From contig NC_088112.1 in assembly GCF_036370855.1 (NCBI RefSeq), forward strand, positions 20,080,469 to 20,144,468: a stretch of 64,000 bases of DNA, given 5' to 3'. Below, one piece after another: positions 49,101 to 60,800 of this stretch. The position numbers and the translations under genes were made by a program. Under the pieces are notes generated by a model. It made no database searches, was not told the origin of the DNA, and saw only the letters and a list, made by a program, of their open reading frames with translations. Source of the DNA: Dromaius novaehollandiae (Eukaryota; Chordata; Aves; Casuariiformes; Dromaiidae). The stretch's first letter is position 1. Each line of letters starts with the position of its first letter.

Positions 49101-50948
49101 GAACAAAGGAAGATAGCGAAAAAAAATGAGCATCTATAGATAAACTGTCCACCCTTGTATAACATATGCTTCTTCTTTGGGCTCCTAGGTTTTGACTGTT
49201 TTTATCCCCAAACTTTTTATGAAATAATGAGAATGCATCCTAAATCACTCACCACTCTGGTTACTTTCCTTTCATACAGGCCAAGGGCTAGATCCAAACC
49301 AGGTTTTACAACACGGAGTAGTGCAACGTCTTGGTTTACACCCTGCAGAGAAGCTAGGGGCTTTGAACCACACCGTGAGCGCCCCAGAAGGCTTGGTAGG
49401 CAGCTGTCTAGAGTGGGTCAGAAGGAATACTGGGTACAGGAGAGTGCCTTACATCCTCCTCTGGCCTACACAGACCAAGGTCAGTGCACTTAAAATACAG
49501 CAAGAGAAGGTACCATCCTACTTCCATACTCCTGTATAGCAGCCTGGGGCCTGAGTTCATTTCTTGCCTCTTCCCGAGGAATTTCAAACCCATAGCTCTT
49601 ACTGCCCAGGAAAATACTCTAATGCTACAGGTTAGATAAATATACTGTACACTCTGTTGAAGCTCTTCCATTATAAAGAGTAATGAAATCAGAGAGAGAA
49701 GGCCAGATAATTGTTTTATCCAGAGACTTAAATAAAAAACAAAACAGCATGCTGCAGTGGAGACAGGAACTGAGGCTCCTCGCAAATGAATGCCTGAGCT
49801 GCTAAGCTGGAGTCTCGTGGTCACTGTTTCCCATCTCGAGACCAGGGAGCCTTTCGTCCTTTTCTGCACTGTGGAGCACCATGAAAAGGAGAGGTGGCGA
49901 ATGCTTCCTGGCCAACTCACACATTACAGCAGATTGTTGATTACATCTTTCCTCTTCCAAAAACAGCCCTAAACAAATAAAGCACAGTATTTGCCTAGGA
50001 CAGTTTCCACAAACAGTAAAATACCCAAATAAAAACACTAAGTAGGGAAGTCTGGCCAGATGGTAAGACTCTTCCTCTCCTCTACATTTTGATACTTATC
50101 AGTGGCTACCCTTGTGGAATCTTGACAGGCTAAACACAAAAACATTTTACTCTCTGTCCATATTATCCGGTCTATTTTGCTAGAGTATCTAAATGGTACT
50201 GTAACCATCACACAATCTTTTTTTTTTTTCTTGTAAATTTTTTATTAGGGAGCTCCTAATCTCTAAATATTTAAAGGTTTGTTTGTTTGACACATTGAAT
50301 TCATTGACTATTAACACAAAACCTCCCACACACAAGCTACAGATATACCACCACAAGCTGTGATTTCTTCACTTCTCACAGCCTAGGGCGGCCTCGATGC
50401 TGCAGTTACACACAGTTACCCGTACCGCTACGAGGACTGCCAGCGGGACTCCCCACACTCGCGACGTTAATCACATCTGTAAGGAGCTGAGCCTGGTGGC
50501 TTGGCTCAGGTTTGTGTTGGGATGAGAGATCTTCAGGGAACCAGGATGTGGAGAACGCAGCATTAGCAGTTCAATATTTGATATTTATGACTAAAGTTAG
50601 TACTATGAAGTTAGTACTCGAAGGCAAAAGTGTTCCCAGAGCTGAAGCTCAGGCTGGGGAATTGGTTTGTGCCTATGGATCTGCCAGGCTTCCCCTGGAC
50701 CTTCCCAAAACCACTGCAACTCAGTGCCAGTTTGTCCACCCGCAAAGCCAGGCGATGGACACACATGCGCACCACAGCAGCCCTCCGGCGAGGAACTAAA
50801 ATCGCCTCCAGAGAGACTCCGGGCCTCCACAGGGAGCTCCGCAGCAGAGAAACGCCTCCCTGCCAAGCGCTGCCCGTCCCCACCACCCACTGGGGCTTCC
50901 TTAGTGAACCCCCACGTCCTAGCGAGCGTCCATCCGAGACTGTTACGC

Positions 50949-50971
50949 TTCCTAATTAATTAATTAAGAAG
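50949..50971. repeat. TAAT-repeat palindrome at island edge
   Basis: cttcctaattaattaattaa followed by gaag is nearly self-complementary and consists of overlapping TAATTA homeodomain cores. It lies about 220 bp from the CpG island. Confidence 0.5.
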
Positions 50972-51189
50972 GCAAGCGTGCCAGTGCGGTGCCTTAGGGA
51001 TTAACTGTACTGGGCAGCCTGCCGTGCCTTGCGGCTGCCCAGGCGCCTCGTCCGTCGCCAGACTCCAGCTCTCCGGAGTAAAAAGGGAGGGAATGGGAAG
51101 CTCTGGCTTTACACCGTGCTTTTACACTCCCTGTTCGCTGGTCTGGTGCTTCCCCCACAGAGAGCTCTTACCGCACCCAGCCACTGCGC

Positions 51190-51750
51190 TTGTCTGGGGC
51201 ATTTTCGCTCTCTGCTCCGCGCGAGGGGCGGCGCGGCCGCAACGCCCGGCCTGGGCCCGCCGCGAAGGCGCCCTAACGCGCCCGTGCGGGGCCGAGAGGC
51301 GCTCCCCGGGGGGCACGGCCAGCCCCTCCGGACCGCCCGGGGCCGCGCCGGCGGAGCCGCTGGGGGCAGCCGATGGCGGCGGCGTCGGGCCCGGCCGCCT
51401 CAGCCCGGGCGAGGCCGCGCGCAGCGCGCCTGCGCGCCCCCCGGCTCCTCCGGAGCAGACGAGGCTGCGGGGCAGAGCGGAGGGAGGAAGTGGCGGCGCC
51501 CTTCCTGTCTGCGCGCGGCCCGCTTCCGGCGGGCGCGGGGCCCCGGGCGGCTTAGCGGGGCTGGGCCGGGCCGGGGCGCGTCGTCTCCCGGAGCCGGCGG
51601 GAGCCTGGTGGCCGTCCCGTCCCCTCCCGACCGCGGGGGAAGGCGCTGGGCTGGCCCCGGCTCCCCGGGAAACGCCTTTTCCCCTCTTTCCGGCGCTGTT
51701 TTCGCAACGGGAAGGTCTCAACGCTGAAAGTGGCGCCGCTTTTTCTTTAC
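51190..51750. promoter_or_regulatory. Orphan CpG-island promoter between JADE2 and UBE2B
   Basis: This is a compact CpG-dense island in otherwise AT-rich DNA. It carries gatggcggcggc (YY1-like, 51372-51383) and cttcctg and cttccgg (ETS-type) near 51501-51533, a pattern typical of housekeeping promoters. On the minus strand a strong donor reads GGTGCG|gtaagag at 51172/51171. On the plus strand a good acceptor, gcttcccccacag, ends at 51160. No recognisable protein is encoded in any frame. In human synteny, the promoter of CDKN2AIPNL would fall about here, oriented toward UBE2B. Confidence 0.7.
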
Positions 51751-54700
51751 GAAGCTTTTTGTGCTGTAGTTTTGAGCTGGGTTCTGGCGGGAGGTGCAGC
51801 GTAGTCCCACGTAGGAGTTTTTCCGATAAAATGACAGGTTTTACATGAAGTGAACTCCTTCCCCTGCAGAGTTAGGAAAATCCACTGCTGTCCTGTCAGA
51901 GCCTCCTGCAACCCGAGCTCCACACTGTTTTAAGTACCTTCTCCAGTGAAAACTGCCAGGGGTTTTCCGGATTCACCTCTCTATATTTCTCAAGTACCTG
52001 ATTCCAAATTCTGTATTTTAAACTCCGCGCAGTATCATATGAAACCACATATAACACCATATCACACAATAACTATAATGTTACTAAGCTAGGAAGCCTT
52101 GAATTTTACAAACTTTTGGCAAGTAGCAATCCTCCCTCAAAAAGGGAGGGCAAGATGTTGACACTGAGTAACTTAAAAATTACTTTTAAGGCTATCAACA
52201 TGTGGACGTGGCTAGCTGAAGTTAAAGGATAAAGACAAAACTGAACAGGAAAAAAAACATTCTAGTTACAATAAAATGTTTCTGTATTTAAAGCAAATGG
52301 AAGCGAGACCAGCTCTTTCATTATTTCTTCAATAAATCTTCCTAGGCCACTGTATCTGCTTTGTCTGTGTCAAATACTGCTGTGCTCAGCTGAGTGCAGC
52401 AATAAATAATAGGTTTGGTTTATTACGGTTTACTAGACTTATAAAAACATTTTGAATAATTTGAACTAACAATGTCTGCTCATGCAAGCAGACCACAGGA
52501 ACAATAAAAGGAAAATCTGAAAAATATATAGCAGAGAATTGCTGCTCTGACCAACCGTTAACCACTCTTGGATGAAACAGTAAGCTGTAAAACATGCTTA
52601 AAGTGAAGGGGAAAACTGCATCGTGAAACAATGTAGACTCCTCCTTTTTTCCCCTCCTCTGAAACTGGTTCACTTACGGAAGCTTCTGTACCAGCCAGGT
52701 AGAGGTAATTTTTAGCTCCTCAGCTCTGCTTTGCTGGTAGTAGTCTCCAGGAACAGGGCTGGTTTCCCCAAACAAACAATAAATAAATAAATAAAAATCA
52801 AGCCTGTGTCAGAGTGAGCATCTTTGTATGTCCAGACTTGTATGTATGCTGTACCATCTTCCAGAACGAGCAGGGAGCTCAGATTAAACAGCATGTAGCA
52901 GTTATTCCTGCTCTGGAAATACAAGGAAGAGGGAAATACAAGGAAGTTTAATTGCCAAGGCTGTACATAAATGACATCACTTTATGGCTGTGGAGCCTGA
53001 CAAAAACTGTTCCATCCACAAGGTGCAGCAGTAGCTACACAGAGTTTCACCAGCACAAATGGCTGTCTGTTAGTCAGGGACAACTGACTGTCTGAATATG
53101 GCTAAGAGGTTTGGTAATAGGAATATGTAAAGCATACTGAATTACTGAGACCTAACAAAGAGGCTTTAGACCATGAATACAGGGCATCATGAGCCTCACG
53201 TATTAAAAAAAAAAAGGTCATCAATAGCAGTACTATTTGTAAAACACTTAGAGGCCTGAAACATTTTAAAGGTTAAAAATAACTACATTTCAACACAGAC
53301 AAGCCAAGCCTAAAAATGTTACTTCTAAGAGTAACAGCTTGAGACGTTTTGTTGAGCATTGACCCCCTGAAACACAAATGGTTTAAGATGGGCACGCAAT
53401 CACTTATCGCTCTTAAAAGTCCTGGCCTAGAATCCACGCTTAAACATGAGAACGGCCCAAATGTCAAAGATGTGCCTCCGCTCTCAGGAGTTGTCCCATA
53501 CCTCTGCCCAGGCTGTGGAGATGTGTTCACATCCTACATCAGCCCTCACCAGTGGCTGACGCCACCTTCTCTTAGTGACCACCAGGAGGCAAAGCAGGAG
53601 TTCGTGCAAGCTCTAGACTTTGTGCAGTGCTTCCTTCCATCAGAAACGGGTCAGAAGCTGCCTCTAGCCAAGGGCCTCCGAGACACTCGAACCACCTACT
53701 GCAGAAACTACACCCAGCTGGAAACTGCAGTGTCCTAAAGACTGAGGACACCTTCCTGATGCAGGCAGTGAGCCAAGGCTCTGGTACTGCTACCATTACA
53801 GCTGCAACAGTGACACACCCTCACAGCCAGCAGTACTATTCACAGAAACAATAAAACCTTAAACATAAACATCATTACTGTTAAGTAGTCAGAGAAAATA
53901 AAGCCACAGTTTTCAGAAAACTCTGATGGCCTATCACAACATCTAGTTTCTATATGGGTTTTTTTTTGGGGGGGGGTACTATCTCTTAAATCAACTACCT
54001 GCATTATGAAGGCAGTAAACAACCCATTTAAGCAGCAGATGCATTGAGAACTACTAGCTATGACAAATACAAAACATTTCTGTCCTTCAAAGCTTCTCAG
54101 TACTTTTAACTTAAAAGCATGCATACATGTATCAAATTACAGATATTGCTAGCTAGATCAAGTCTAAACTTTTATCTGCAGAGGAAAATAGCTCTCATAA
54201 ATTACTAATATCTCTTAAGAGTAATATAATGGAAACCTCTTTCAAGACTGCTGAGAAGCATAGCTTCTAAAACACGCATCTCTGCCAAATTCTCTGGAAA
54301 CAATTTTATAGAGGATTATCACATCCTTTTTTTTTCAGAAATTAAATAGAAAAAGTCAATTCACATCTTTCCACAAGTGCTCACTGTACAACATCTAACA
54401 TAATGATAAAACAGTTATATGACTGGTAAAGTGTTATTTTTTCAGCATGAAACTCTCAACCCCAGCACAGATCTAGATACCCTCAAATGGCTAACCTTTC
54501 TGATCCCCAGAACCGAGCTTTCCAGAGGACTAAGGGCAGCAACCTGTATCACATACAAGGGAAGGAAACTCTGGGAGCAGCTCACAGCCAGGGCAGGCCT
54601 GGCCCCCAAGGCAGTCCTGTTTCTGCATTAGGAGATGCTGTTGCCTTCAGCCGAGTCCCAGGCTGAGAACGCTGTTAGCCACGGCTGTTCCAGCCAGCTC

Positions 54701-54970
54701 CCCCTTCCTACAGATAACCTTCTGGTTATCCAACAGCTCTACCATCTCCCACTTGACTAGCTGCACTATAGAGATCCAAAACCCACAGACTGGCCCTTCA
54801 AAGATGCATTCTTTAGCACTACTTTTTCCTCCTGCATGCACTACATCCTGCCTGGCATTATAAGAATAAAGACAACAGTGTAATTAATGGTTAATGGGGG
54901 CAAACTGCTGATCCATTTTTGATTTTGGCAATAGCATGCACTCACTTGTCTATGTTAAAATAAGGTTACT
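51751..54970. other. Intergenic between CpG island and UBE2B 3' region
   Basis: I searched both strands for exons of CDKN2AIPNL (motifs such as MVWANH, FLGCSYNKDLLDKV and DLPQFTTRSELMKK) and found none. A CTCF-like motif lies at 53576-53594 and an (AAAT)n tract at 52771-52797. The plus frame 53349-53738 (129 codons) is open but unrecognised. Confidence 0.5.
53576..53594 (+). promoter_or_regulatory. CTCF-like motif
   Basis: TGACCACCAGGAGGCAAAG matches about 16 of 19 positions of the CTCF consensus YGRCCASYAGRKGGCRSYR, including the whole CCASYAGR half and the GGC core. It lies between the orphan CpG island and UBE2B. Confidence 0.4.
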
Positions 54971-54973
54971 CAC

Positions 54974-57769
54974 TTTATTTTTGTTAGTAGCATACCACTG
55001 CCTAAAGAGCTTACAATTTAAATATAAGAACAGAGAAAAGAAGGATGCCATGGACCAAGGAATGCAAAGTAACAATGAAATAACACTACTCTGAACAATC
55101 AACAGTACAAACAAACCAGCTGGTTAATAACTGGTGAGTTTTCAAATAGGGATCACACTGAAAACTTAAGAATGAATCTGAACATAAGGTTAGTGAGATG
55201 GCTTTCCTGACCAGCCAAATGAATGAGTAATCAGTAAGCAAAGAGATGGCACATTGTATTAATCAGACTTAGCAGTAAATTACATTCCCTTATACCATAA
55301 TCAAAGGGCTTCATTTTTCCTGATTAATCAAATTGTTTCTCTATCAAGTTTTAGCTGTTTTAATACATACTCTTCAAGCTTATTTACGATGTGTACTTTG
55401 GGAGGGGCTGCAGAAGGCTCCAAGCTCTCATTCCACCTCACAGCTCTCATAGGGGATGCTGTGCAGTTTCCTATGCACTCAAGAAATCACACCTCAAGCA
55501 ATGCTGTTTTTTCTACACAGCCCAGCATCTACCCCTAGATGATCATCAAAAGCTGGATTCTCACCATCCTGACACCATTAAGGCCTTGATTCTATAGTCA
55601 CCGTATAGTATATTAGTCACCGTATAGTATATTAGTCACCGTATGAGATTTGGTCAGACAAGGCAACTTTCTTCTCCATCATACACCATGAATATAATAA
55701 TCATCTTTGTCCACAGCAAGAATTATCTTTGCCCACAAGAAGGCATGACATTTTTCATTAAGACTTTAAATACTAGCTCTGGGCCCCAAATACTGCCTAC
55801 AACAGAATGTTCTTACACATTCAGACACACACGTATGTGCCTATATACTGTGGGTGCCTACCTAGGCAGAGGTTTTGAGTTTGCAGTGCTGATCACTAAT
55901 TAATTAAACCTTCCTCTGCTCCAATTAAATTTCTCAGACATGCACTACCTCCATCCCAGATAAACAAAAAACATTTTCTGAGTTTAATGCATCTATAACT
56001 AGGCTAAAGGGATTGTTCAAGAATAATCAAATCAATGTGAACTCTAATGAATGGCAAATCTCATCTCACACACATGTAAGTGGAACAAAATAAATCTTAA
56101 TGTAGGTGATAAAGTGAAAAAACCTTCAGAATTTAGACCACATCTTAGAAAGAGAAAGCTTTTCAGAAATGCATTTGTAAACAAAACCCATTGTGTGTAT
56201 ACCAATTTACACTTGGTAACACTACTTCTCTGGATTACAGTTTTCTATAATTTCACCATAGTAAAAAGGCAAATTAGATCCTTTAGTGTTTCTGTTAATA
56301 ACCACAAGTAGACTTAAGATTTTTTTTAAATACAAATTCACTGAGTCTTAAGAAAATTGACTTTTCAATTTTGTGAAGAGATTTTTGTTTAGTATTGATT
56401 GTAAAGTCTTTGCAAACTAGTTTTCTAAAAATCCTCATCTACAGTACAGTAGTTTTGTTCCACCAGCTATTAATAACACAGAAATGTTTGACTAGAATTC
56501 CAATTACAGTTTTTAAGCCTAATAGTGCTGCTCCTAAAAACTATACATGCTGTTTTGGGGTTCCTACATGTGTAATGCTGGTTGGAGTGAAGACCAAAGG
56601 ATGACAATTTTGTTGTTGGGAGAGAAAAAGGCCTGATTTTTTACTATAGCCATCCACCCTGGCTTTCAGAATACAGGAACAAGTCACCAAACCAACATTT
56701 ACAAGAACAAAACCAAACTTCTTTAAAACTAGCAGCTTAAAGAACAGTTGGAACCTCTGTGAAACAGACATGAAACCTGACCACCTGTGGTACACAGTTA
56801 ATTCCAAAGAATAACTCAATTTCAATCTGCAGGCATTTTTTCTTCTGTTGATGATTAATTTGTGCCCTACCCCAAGGGGAGACTGAAGGGAGACCTCTTT
56901 AATTATTAGAAAAATATTCAAAACCATATTACAATATCAGGACAAGTTTAGATGACAACATTTTACAACTTTGTAAAATACAATCTCCCTGAAAAGTAAA
57001 AGTTATAAGAATACATTATTATCAAGTCTGGTGATCCGCATCCCGTTTGCAACTATGCCACTGATTTACAGTGGCATTTTTTTCAGCAAAACATTTACAT
57101 CTGTTTCCCCATTTGCAAGGTGGCAGCCACTAATACTTCTCCTCCTCATACAACTGAGGACGCATAATCAAGTTAAGCTCTGGTGCAGATGCAGAGAAAT
57201 CCAGTGAAGATGGTTACACCATAAGATTAACTTTTCTGTTTGTAAAGTGCATGGTATAATTAGCATGTATCGAAAAAGGAAAAACAGACTAAAAATGAGT
57301 CCTTTGAAAGAGATACAGAATGAGAGAAGAATGTCTTGCACTGAGGTTATGTATTGAACAGTTTTACATGAAATATTTATATATAAAAACTTTAAGTGCT
57401 CTTCTCCAATTTAAAAATCTAAAGAATTCAAAAATAAGGCATTCAGTATTTGAAAAAGTACAGATTTACAAAATGTGTATATTCTGTCATGAAAACTCCA
57501 CACCAACATTATACACTTGGAAAAAAAATACAAACAGGATATATTACAAATTTATGTAGCAATAACTTAGTTCATACCATGCAATAAAAAGTACGTTAAT
57601 CAAGATACACAAGCTTTTAAGTTCTCTAAACTGGAGGGCTTAATTTTGTTTGCAAATGAGTTTTTATGCAAATTCTTAGAACTGTGGCACTTGAAATTTC
57701 TGGTAGCCTTTCTATTGAGAGTTATATTGTACATAATGATTATGAGGGTGAAGAGGAACAAAGCAGCTG
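54974..57769 (-). other. UBE2B: UBE2B 3' untranslated region and flank (extent uncertain)
   Basis: This is AT-rich sequence after the UBE2B stop codon. The nearest variant poly(A) signal found on the minus strand is ATTAAA at 56898-56903, about 870 nt past the stop. The first canonical AATAAA I found is at 54974-54979, about 2.8 kb past the stop. A short hairpin tgccact/agtggca lies at 57057-57077. The plus-strand open frames in this stretch have no support. Confidence 0.5.
55596..55648. repeat. 19-bp tandem repeat, about 2.7 copies
   Basis: agtcaccgtatagtatatt repeats at 55596, 55615 and 55634 with an exact 19-bp period and essentially no divergence. That suggests a recent duplication. Confidence 0.9.
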
Positions 57770-57898
57770 TTACGAATCATTCCAACTTTGTTCAACAATA
57801 GCTGAAACTCTTTTCTCATATTCACGTTTGTTCTCCTGATAAAGTTGTGCTGCCTGACTGTTTGCTGGACTGTTTGGATTAGGTTCATCAAGCAGAGA
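57770..57898 (-). CDS. UBE2B: UBE2B exon 6, coding part
   Basis: 129 nt encode 42 residues from [15 protein letters not shown] to the terminal SWNDS, plus TAA. The acceptor on the minus strand is cttcttacag|TCTCTGCTTG. An open frame extends 5' of the acceptor to 58021, but that part is intronic. Confidence 0.97.
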   Translation of the reverse strand, partial: SLLDEPNPNSPANSQAAQLYQENKREYEKRVSAIVEQSWNDS

Positions 57899-60800
57899 CT
57901 GTAAGAAGTGGAAAACAAGAAGTGAGACACAAAACAATACATTTTGGATAAAGGGGGGGAAAAAGTAGTTAAACACAAAATTTTCAAATGGAGTGAGTTT
58001 CAGAAAGCACACATGACTCAAGAGAGCCCGCTTGAAAAAACAGGTTAAACTCTTCGTTAGGCTCCCATAATTAAACTACTGAACCTCAAATACACATTGC
58101 TTAAGCATTAGCACTGAGTACATTTCCAGGTTCCTTACATCCTTCACAAACCTAACAGATGCATGGTCAGTGCCAGTTAGCAGTATGATGTTGATTGATG
58201 TGTGGCAGTTGCACTAATATTGTCACTCACAAGTATTGAGAGGCCTGATATGCCTCCTATAAGACTTCATTATAGGAAAATAAAGCCCATGACGTAAGAG
58301 AAAACAAATGTCCATTTTTCACTTATTTCAAGTAAATACTATCTGTCTCCTTGAGGATTTCATTGGTCAAGCCTTCAGGAAAAAGTTACAATGTTTCAAA
58401 TATTACACTAGGCTTTTTTTTTTTTTTAAACATCTGATACCATATATTGACTAAAAGCAGTTAAAAAGGAATCCAAATCAAAAACTATCTTCCTACACAA
58501 ATTCTCTAATGGCAATTTTCTATCTTAAAAACAGTAATTTCACAGTTCAACACCAAAGTCCTTAAAAGAACTAAAAAGCTACTGCTTAGTTCACAATTAT
58601 TTGAAGCTCCCTCGTATAGATAACTGCTAGCCACATCACTGAGCTGTGTATAATCTGAGATAGAGACTAATCACAACATATTCCATTTGCTAAAAATAAA
58701 TTTAAAGTTACCTGAATTGAAGTTAAAATAGATGAGACATCATATGTTGGGCTCCAGCGATTCTGAAGGATATCTAAACATATGCTACCGTCCGCATAAA
58801 CTGTGAATACAGCATAGGTATCATTTAAAAACTGTCAGATTCATTTTACATTTTGTTCATTAAATACTGCTCAAGGAAGAGTTACTATTCCAATTCAGTC
58901 TGTGTTTAAATTAATGCTTTATGAAAAAGGATAGCAGTCACTGAAAACATTTAGTTATGTCCCACAATTTTATGTGGTTTGACACCTTGTATTTTGAAAG
59001 GGATACGTTACTAAAAGTAACAAAACTCTTTAGAGGAAAAGGATGGTCCACAGATCATGGCACCAGCACAGGAATTGGCTGACCTAGACTCAGTTTCTTA
59101 CTTCTCTTGTGCAACTGGTGCAGATTCACAAGCAGGTTTAATGTCTCCTAGGGAGCAGTGAGACATTTACTGCAGGAACGGAATGCACAGCACCAGCTAA
59201 GGATCTCGCATTCACTACGCACTGAATGGGGAGAGCTCAGTATCCTGTTTTCACTTGCTCTACACTCAACAAGATGAATAGGAGAGTCACTAAGTCAAGC
59301 AGTGGAAAATGCTGAAAAGTGCACCTGAAATCCTACTTCTTTCTAAATTGCCATCAGTAGTCTTCACATAAAAGCCTATACAAAACTGGGATTCACAACT
59401 CAAACTCCCACACCCTGTTCTTCTAACTTGTCAATGACAATAATAATAATAATAACAACAACAACAACACCTCCCCCTCACCACACACAGTCAGAGGCAT
59501 ATTGGCCTGTACATTATATGACAGATGAATGGTTCGACAGCATGTCTAAAAAGTCACTGAACTGAAGTCAAGGTCAGTCTCTGTTTAAAGAGGGCTCAAA
59601 TCTGTACCTTGCAAGAAAATCCTTGGGTACCAAGCTACAGGAAATGCTGGAATGGGTTTATGCCTCGACCCTCAAATTGAATCTGTACCCCGTTGCAACA
59701 GAGGGGCTTGGAAAAGCAAAAGACATGGTTTATAACTTTGTATCATAAATCAGCACTTCAGAAGTTTTATCCAGTGGAATAGAAATCAAAGCTTTCTCCC
59801 TCACAGGGCTGCCTTCTACACCAAGTTAGAGTCACCACCTCTGTGCCTCCCCCCAGCTATGATCACACATTCTCACCCTCTTCTTTGAGCTGGTGCTAGT
59901 TGGTACAGCGAACCAAATGAAAGCATTGATTTGGTTGAAGACTCACCTGACAAAAGTAAAGAATGTTTAGCTTGATCAGTTTCCTACTGCAGTGCCTGGT
60001 GTGTCTGCACATGGAAGAGGACAGTAATCTGCAAGCAGAACTGCCCTTCTAAGCCGAGTACAGCTGCTGCTGGAATTGCTCATGGAACCACAGGCTTTGC
60101 TACTGAGGCTACATATATCGACCAGGAAAAGACGGATAGCTGCTTCTTAATAGCATAGTATTTCTTAAGTTTTGATCAAGCAGCTAATGTCTTGGGCATC
60201 TACTTAGGAGGTGGCAAGGGAGAGAGGTGGAGAGCTGTTATGCATTCTGCAGCTCCACAAGTTACATGACCACACCACAGTATTTCGTAGGTATTATGAC
60301 TAAATAAAAATGAAATACTCACCATTTGGATGGAACATTTTTGATAAAAACCTAACAGTTGGAGGTTTATTTGGATATTCTTCTGAAAATTCTATTACTA
60401 GTTTAAAAGTACCTGTCCAAACAAACATAAATACAATCAGATAACTAACAGTGATAAAAATGCCTCTAGGAATATACAAGATAAGTTAATTCATGTGCTC
60501 CACAATCAATATTTCTTCCCACCAATATATAGACAAACAACATTGTGTCTGGTTTCTTTTCATATATTCCAAGTGATAATGGAACTACTGCTTACTGCTA
60601 GTAATAAAAGCAGCAGCATCTAGGCAAAAGTTTGGAGACTCAGTGAATACACAGAAGAGCAGATAGATCCAGTATCAATCATCCCACTGCCTTCCCCCTT
60701 CCTCAGGGGCCCAGTATGTCAGTTCCATAGACTTCAGTGACTTTAAAGCATTTCATAAAGAAGGCACTGTGGTGTCAGTAAATAAAAACTGAACTTTCAT

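Larger units (their letters stand above)
45066..51000. other. Intergenic; no gene recognised
   Basis: AT-rich DNA with one clear short palindromic interspersed repeat (46107-46168) and a T12 run at 50218-50229. It becomes GC-richer from about 50.5 kb toward the CpG island. The minus frame 49408-49920 (170 codons) is open but unrecognised and lacks splice or promoter support. Confidence 0.5.

Noticed and set aside
51024-51848. Long plus frames (274 and 232 codons) and a minus frame (199 codons) over the 51-kb CpG island
   Set aside because: Low-complexity GC-rich translations in several overlapping frames; none resembles CDKN2AIPNL or another known protein.
53349-53738. 129-codon plus frame as a possible CDKN2AIPNL or novel exon
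   Set aside because: No match to the CDKN2AIPNL sequence I know and no domain. Kept only as an open frame in the intergenic description.
57712-58021. 83- and 91-codon minus frames around UBE2B exon 6 as independent genes
   Set aside because: The true exon is only 57770-57898; the upstream extension is intron and the 91-codon frame is out of frame with UBE2B.
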